From DTU013 sp964490975 (GTDB lineage Bacteria; Bacillota; Clostridia; Acetivibrionales; DTU013), in NCBI GenBank assembly GCA_964490975.1, contig CAZBEQ010000008.1, forward strand, positions 23,319 through 87,318: 64,000 nt of DNA. Direction: 5' to 3'. The notes beneath the pieces were generated by a model that searched no databases, had not been told where the DNA came from, and worked only from the letters and a program-made list of their open reading frames with translations. Below, one piece after another: positions 60,265-64,000 of the stretch (within the stretch, counting starts at the first letter, position 1; each line of letters opens with the position of its first letter). The position numbers and the translations under genes were made by a program.

Positions 60265-61382
60265 CAAATACGATGGGTTTGATACTTTCAGGCTGGAAAA
60301 AGCCCGAGCTGAAGGATCTTTCGTACATAAGGTCCGTATCAGCAATACCTTTTGCAGGAAAATACAGAGCAATAGATTTCATATTATCCAATATGGTAAA
60401 CTCAGGTATAAAAAATGTCGGCGTACTTACCCAGTATAGCTTCAGGTCATTGATGGATCACCTTGGCTCAGGCAAGGAGTGGGATCTTGACAGAAGGTAC
60501 GACGGCCTGTTCATATTCCCACCGTCCCTTTCGGATGATGAGAGCGGCTGGTACAAGGGCAGCGCTGATGCAATGTACAACAACCTGTCCTTTCTTAAGC
60601 GAAGCAATGAGGAATTTGTAGTTATATCCCAGGGAAACAGCATTTTCAAAATGCAGTTAGATGGGATGCTGGAGTACCATTTATCTGCTAATGCCGATAT
60701 AACAATGGCGTATAGAAAGATGTACGACTATAGCAAAGCAGACCTGTCGAACCTTGGTATATTAAAGCTTGATGAAAACAACAGAGTAGTCGACCTTCAG
60801 GAAAAGCCGCTCCATCCACAGTCTGACCTTGCTTCGATAGGTGTTTACATGATCAGAAGGACTTTGCTCATCTCTTTGCTTGAGGAATGTATAGCCCATG
60901 GCGATTACGATCTTGTAAAGGATATATTGATCAAAAAGCTCGGTAAGCTTAACATTTATGGATATGAATTCAAAGGCTACTGGCGTAATATCAGCTCTGT
61001 CAGCAATTATTACAGATGCTCTATGGATATGTTGAACCCAGAGGTAAGAGAGGAACTCTTTGACAAACACTGGAAGATATATACCAAGGTCAAGGATGAG
61101 GCACCGGCAAAGTACAATGAGGAGGCTGAGGTCAGGAATTCCATCATTGCCGACGGCTGCTTTATAGAGGGCGTTGTGGAGGACAGTGTACTTTTTAGAG
61201 GGGTAACAGTAGCAAAGGGAGCTGTGATAAGAAACAGTATTGTAATGCAGGGCTCGGTGATAGAGGAGAATGCTTCGCTCAATTATGCTATCCTTGATAA
61301 AAATGTTGTATTGACAAAAGGTAAATATCTTAAAGGTGAATGTGATTATCCGGTAGTTGTGAGTAAAAAGTCAAAAGTTTAG
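60261..61382 (+). CDS. glgD: GlgD regulatory subunit of ADP-glucose pyrophosphorylase
   Basis: 373 residues. It resembles GlgC but lacks the AGGxGSRL glycine loop: MTNTMGLILSGWKKPELKDL stands in its place, typical of GlgD, which has little or no catalysis and regulates GlgC in Firmicutes. Other parts: PFAGKYRAIDFILSNMVNSG, SGWYKGSADAMYNNLSFL, FRGVTVAKGAVIRNSIVMQG. Coupled to glgC by a 4-bp overlap. A terminator follows. Confidence 0.95.
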   Translation: MTNTMGLILSGWKKPELKDLSYIRSVSAIPFAGKYRAIDFILSNMVNSGIKNVGVLTQYSFRSLMDHLGSGKEWDLDRRYDGLFIFPPSLSDDESGWYKGSADAMYNNLSFLKRSNEEFVVISQGNSIFKMQLDGMLEYHLSANADITMAYRKMYDYSKADLSNLGILKLDENNRVVDLQEKPLHPQSDLASIGVYMIRRTLLISLLEECIAHGDYDLVKDILIKKLGKLNIYGYEFKGYWRNISSVSNYYRCSMDMLNPEVREELFDKHWKIYTKVKDEAPAKYNEEAEVRNSIIADGCFIEGVVEDSVLFRGVTVAKGAVIRNSIVMQGSVIEENASLNYAILDKNVVLTKGKYLKGECDYPVVVSKKSKV

Positions 61383-61389
61383 TCTTTTG

Positions 61390-61438
61390 TCAGACGGTCT
61401 TGAAGCGATTTTGCGGGAAGGGCCGTCTGATTATTTCT
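61390..61438 (+). terminator. Terminator after glgD
   Basis: TCAGACGG (61390-61397) pairs with CCGTCTGA (61423-61430), followed by TTATTTCT. Confidence 0.75.
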
Positions 61439-61520
61439 CAGGCTGTTTTATGTCTAATGAATAGGGGTGCGCGTTTATGGTAAATCTGGCTAGCTTTGTT
61501 GTACGAAAATCGGGACGGAA

Positions 61521-62189
61521 GTGGTCTGCATAATAGGACCCAGCGGATCAGGTAAAAGTACGATGCTCAGGTGCCTGAACCACCTTGAAAGGATAACCAG
61601 CGGGCGCATTTACATCGAAGATGAAATAATAGATGAGATAGAAGACGGAAAGAACCAGCTCAAAGTATCGCAGAAGAAGATTTCGGAGCTGTGCACTGAA
61701 CTGGGTATGGTGTTCCAGCGCTTCAACCTGTTCCCGCACATGACTGTTTTAGAAAATATAATTGAGGCTCCTATGACTGTCCAAAAGGTACCAAAGCAGG
61801 AGATAACGCAAAAAGCGATCAAACTTCTTGAGAAGGTTGGTTTGGTTGATAAAAAGGACGAATTTCCGTCCAGACTGTCGGGCGGTCAACAGCAGAGGGT
61901 CGCTATTGCAAGGGCGCTTGCTATGGAACCTAAGATAATGCTTTTCGATGAACCAACATCAGCGCTTGACCCGGAGCTGGTTGGAGAGGTGCTTGAGGTC
62001 ATGAAGGATCTGGCAAGGGAAGGCATGACGATGCTGGTCGTAACACATGAGATGGGCTTCGCACGGGAAGTCGGCAGCAGAGTTATCTTCATGGATAACG
62101 GCGAGATCAAGGAAGAGGGAAAACCTGAAGAGATATTCTCAAACCCCAAAAATGAAAGGACAAGATCATTCTTGCAGAAGGTTCTCTGA
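61521..62189 (+). CDS. Amino acid ABC transporter ATP-binding protein (GlnQ-type), N-terminally truncated
   Basis: 222 residues from GTG 61521, starting at VVCIIGPSGSGKSTMLR. Walker A, LSGGQQQRVAIARA, IMLFDEPTSALD and VTHEMGFA are intact. The usual 28-30 N-terminal residues with the first strands and the A-loop aromatic that stacks on adenine are missing. ATG 61476 upstream opens MVNLASFVVRKSGRKW, which looks like a GlnQ start in another frame that stops after 18 codons. A deletion with frameshift is likely and the gene may be inactive. No permease or binding protein is adjacent. Confidence 0.7.
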   Translation: MVCIIGPSGSGKSTMLRCLNHLERITSGRIYIEDEIIDEIEDGKNQLKVSQKKISELCTELGMVFQRFNLFPHMTVLENIIEAPMTVQKVPKQEITQKAIKLLEKVGLVDKKDEFPSRLSGGQQQRVAIARALAMEPKIMLFDEPTSALDPELVGEVLEVMKDLAREGMTMLVVTHEMGFAREVGSRVIFMDNGEIKEEGKPEEIFSNPKNERTRSFLQKVL

Positions 62190-62258
62190 TAAATGTCCAA
62201 AAAACTGAAAGGACAAGGTCATCCTTGCAGAAGGTTCTCCGATAAATGTCCAAAAAAC
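62153..62258 (+). repeat. 53-bp tandem duplication across the end of the ATPase gene
   Basis: Copies 62153-62205 and 62206-62258 are nearly identical. The first carries the glnQ-like stop (TGA 62187-62189). The second has CGA there, and holds the ATG (62246) of the EamA gene. The 53-bp unit puts a second, out-of-frame ATG (62193) before the true one. Confidence 0.9.
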
Positions 62259-63148
62259 TGAAGGCAGATATGATACTGCTGGCAATAACCGTGATTTGGG
62301 GCGCATCCTTTCCGATTATGAAAATCGTACTGGAATACATTCCGGCATATGCGTACCTGACAATGAGGTTTTTGCTGGCAGCATTCGTATTGTCAGCTAT
62401 CTACCATAAAAGATTCAAAAAATTCAGTAAAAAGACTTTGTTATATGGATGCATTCTTGGAGTATTTATGTTCGGAGGAATGGCATTCCAGGTTGTTGGC
62501 CTATATACCACATCCGCCTCGAATTCAGGCTTTATAACAGGCCTTAACGTCGTAATGGTGCCTATCATATCAGCTGTTATTCTCAAGAAAAAGCCGGACA
62601 GGGCATCGATCATCGGAGTTACCGTGGCTTTTGCCGGGTTGTTTTTCCTATCCGGAGGCTTGAAATTCGACTTCAATTTTGGGGATTTTCTTACATTTCT
62701 CTGTGCTATATGCTGGGCGTTACAAATAACATTCATTGACAGGTTTACGCAGACGGAGGATGCATCACTGCTTGCAATCATGCAGCTGGTCGTCACCGGG
62801 CTGGCCAGTTCAGTACTCTGGATGACTGCAGATTTCGGCAAACCCATGGTCATTAACAGTACAGTTATTATGATACTTCTTTTTACAGGTATTCTGGGGT
62901 CTGCTCTTGCTTTTGGAGGACAGACAATAGCCCAGAAGTATACGACACCTACTCATACATCTCTGATATTTACTGCAGAGCCTGTCTTTGCAGCAATATT
63001 CGCAATGGTCATTCCAAATGCGGACGGCCTTACTGAAATCCCATCGTTGACAAAGGCAATCGGTTGCCTGATGATACTAGTTGGCATGATGGTCTCAGAA
63101 CTCAAACTCGGGCAGAAAAAAGCCGGGACTGAAGAGAACGGTGACTGA
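62246..63148 (+). CDS. EamA/DMT-family transporter
   Basis: 300 residues with ten predicted membrane helices in two EamA repeats: residues 5-130 (MILLAITVIWGASFPIMKIV, typical first helix) and 140-290 (FLTFLCAICWALQITFID). The central helices contain SASNSGFITGLNVVMVPIIS and TSLIFTAEPVFAAIFAMVI, both characteristic. Drug/metabolite exporter of unknown substrate. Its start lies in the duplicated segment and only a weak GAAGG site is seen. Low GC pattern like its neighbours. Confidence 0.88.
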   Translation: MSKKLKADMILLAITVIWGASFPIMKIVLEYIPAYAYLTMRFLLAAFVLSAIYHKRFKKFSKKTLLYGCILGVFMFGGMAFQVVGLYTTSASNSGFITGLNVVMVPIISAVILKKKPDRASIIGVTVAFAGLFFLSGGLKFDFNFGDFLTFLCAICWALQITFIDRFTQTEDASLLAIMQLVVTGLASSVLWMTADFGKPMVINSTVIMILLFTGILGSALAFGGQTIAQKYTTPTHTSLIFTAEPVFAAIFAMVIPNADGLTEIPSLTKAIGCLMILVGMMVSELKLGQKKAGTEENGD

Positions 63149-63196
63149 TGAGCACGGCGGCTGAAGGGTAAGGCAGCAGATGAATTGTAAAGTGTT

Positions 63197-63360
63197 GGGT
63201 CACAGCAAGGGTCACAGCAAGGGGCGCAGCGAAGGGCGTAGCGAAGGGGCGCAGCGAAGGGCGTAGCGAAGGGGCGTAGCGAAGGGGCGTAGCGAAGGGG
63301 CGTAGCGAAGGGGCGTAGCGAAGGGGCGCAGCCAAGGGGCGCAGCCAAGGGGCGCGGTGG
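63197..63360. repeat. Array of thirteen 12/13-bp tandem repeats
   Basis: Units alternate between GGGGCGTAGCGAA (13 bp) and GGGCGTAGCGAA (12 bp), beginning with two GGGTCACAGCAA units at 63197 and 63209 and ending with two GGGGCGCAGCCAA units and a degenerate copy. Mixed 12/13 lengths mean it cannot be a coding repeat. It follows the EamA stop by 49 bp. Confidence 0.92.
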
Positions 63361-63578
63361 CTGATGAGCATGCGAGATCACAGCCCTACAGTGTAGTGCA
63401 CAGGTAGTAAAGTGTAACACGGACATGCTCTAGGTTGAGTGTTTTTTCTAGAAATGAGTGGATATTTATGTGTTTATGCTACGTAATTCTGGATCCTACT
63501 GCGTTATTAAGCCAGATATCTGAATAAATGAACATCTTGCCACACGTTACCTGATTTTTTACTCACCCATGGGAAAAT

Positions 63579-63718
63579 TGCTCAAATTTCGAAGTAAGGG
63601 CCAAAAAACTCTGCAAAAGGTAGTCATAAAGTTGCTATATCGCAATTATGTGCACCAAATATTGACAATAGTCTATGAAATTTCTTAATTCGTGACCCCT
63701 ACCTCAATATTTGAGCAA
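63579..63718. mobile_element. MITE-like element bounded by 23-bp inverted repeats
   Basis: Left end TTGCTCAAATTTCGAAGTAA (63579-) and the reverse complement of the right end (63696-63718), TTGCTCAAATATTGAGGTAG, agree at most positions. The 94-bp interior has no reading frame. Total 140 bp. Target-site duplications are not obvious. It lies in the 850-bp region without genes after the EamA transporter. Confidence 0.45.
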
Positions 63719-63794
63719 AAAAGTGAAGTTGTTATTGTATAATTTTCCATTTACACATAAGGCTTTCATAAAACATGCAAGATTTCAGTTGTAC

Positions 63795-63822
63795 TTGTAC
63801 ATGATGTAAAGTATGGTATAAT
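63795..63822 (+). promoter_or_regulatory. Promoter near the right edge
   Basis: TTGTAC (63795-63800), a 16-bp spacer and TATAAT (63817-63822). Transcription would begin near 63829 and run off the window. Confidence 0.65.
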
Positions 63823-63828
63823 ATGTAC

Positions 63829-64000
63829 AGGGTGCGAGCTGTGATACAACGAGCGAAAGCTCATAGTTTCCACTTGGAGGAGGGAGGAATTCTGAATCCA
63901 TTTGTAAGCTGTTAATATATAGCAGGGAAACCCTGCCGGGTAAAGCCTAACCAGCAACCTGTACCAAATCCTTGGAACCGAAGTGGCAACATGAGGTTTA
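63829..64000 (+). ncRNA. Structured 5' leader of unassigned class (continues beyond window)
   Basis: After the promoter come a GAGC-GAAA-GCTC hairpin (63851-63862), a long-range stem in which GTTTCCACTTGG (63866-63877) can pair with the segment CCGAAGTGGCAAC (63977-63989), and an inner hairpin GCAGGG-AAA-CCCTGC. Purine-rich conserved-looking segments (GGAGGGAGGAA, GGGTAAAGCC) lie between. The arrangement suggests a riboswitch or other leader, but I could not place the class. No coding frame starts before 64000. Confidence 0.45.

Noticed and set aside
62953..63426. Repetitive proline/arginine/alanine-rich frames on the minus strand
   Set aside because: They are reverse readings of the 12/13-bp array and of the EamA gene; no start signal.
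63829..64000. Firm assignment to ZTP, cyclic-di-AMP, cyclic-di-GMP, SAM or cobalamin riboswitch
   Set aside because: Single short elements resemble ZTP (GGGAAACC) or cyclic-di-GMP types (AAAGCC), but the full conserved cores are not found in order.

Overview
The window is a low-to-mid GC stretch of a Gram-positive, anaerobic Clostridia chromosome. The evidence is the set of genes and their linkages: gap-pgk-tpi-gpmI and eno-secG-rnr glycolysis/RNA clusters, mtaB-ireB-ruvX-DUF1292, the B12-type radical SAM-rng-rplU-prp-rpmA-obgE-yhbY cluster, an L27 with the N-terminal extension cut by Prp, many GGAGG-type ribosome binding sites, frequent TTG/GTG starts, and ferredoxin-fused reductases. Carbohydrate enzymes (C-terminus of a GH8 protein, GH120 beta-xylosidase, GH1, a lipoprotein esterase, GlgC/GlgD) suggest a plant-polysaccharide degrader, perhaps of the Acetivibrio/Ruminiclostridium kind. 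The genus cannot be fixed from the sequence alone.

Layout. 0-3.7 kb: end of a GH8 gene, a sensor kinase divergent from an HD-GYP response regulator, and a small secreted protein. 3.9-7.8 kb: trmL, an M20 peptidase, phosphofructokinase and a DUF2156 protein. 7.9-12.7 kb: the lower-glycolysis operon gap, a fused pgk-tpi gene, and gpmI. 12.8-22.1 kb: a YesN/YesM two-component pair divergent from a lipoprotein adaptor, a large FtsX-type permease and two ABC ATPases, the last with an AbrB-like tail. 22.2-33.9 kb: eno, secG, an HD-domain protein, rnr, DUF523, an HPr-like protein, mtaB, ireB, a ferredoxin-fused aldo/keto reductase, ruvX, DUF1292, a PilZ protein and a DUF3048 lipoprotein. 33.9-40.6 kb: an ArgD-like aminotransferase, an AraC regulator, a nucleotidyltransferase and an atypical UvrA paralogue preceded by seven 20-bp repeats. 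40.6-48 kb is the accessory part: a possible IS200/IS605 remnant, an esterase lipoprotein, a 56-bp tandem repeat interrupted by a 100-N assembly gap, GH120, tRNA-Pro, a Phd/YefM-Uma2 fusion, GH1 and a methyltransferase remnant. 48-64 kb: an MFS transporter, PdxA, the ribosomal/obg cluster, glgC-glgD, an N-terminally damaged GlnQ-type ATPase, an EamA transporter, a 12/13-bp tandem array, a MITE-like element, and a promoter plus structured 5' leader running off the end.

How the genes work together. Hexose phosphate passes through PfkA, Gap, the Pgk-Tpi fusion, GpmI and Eno, all inside 18 kb. GlgC/GlgD divert glucose-1-phosphate to glycogen. Cytoplasmic GH8-type, GH120 and GH1 enzymes would finish imported xylo- and gluco-oligosaccharides, helped outside by the esterase lipoprotein. 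The HD-GYP regulator and the PilZ protein point to cyclic-di-GMP signalling. The YesMN pair probably controls the adjacent MacB-like efflux system.

No CRISPR array, prophage or complete insertion sequence was seen. The most unusual items are the Pgk-Tpi fusion, the AbrB-tailed ABC ATPase, the antitoxin-like/Uma2 fusion, several unrelated short-period tandem arrays between genes, a family of GGGGACA palindromes, and an unassigned structured leader at the right edge.
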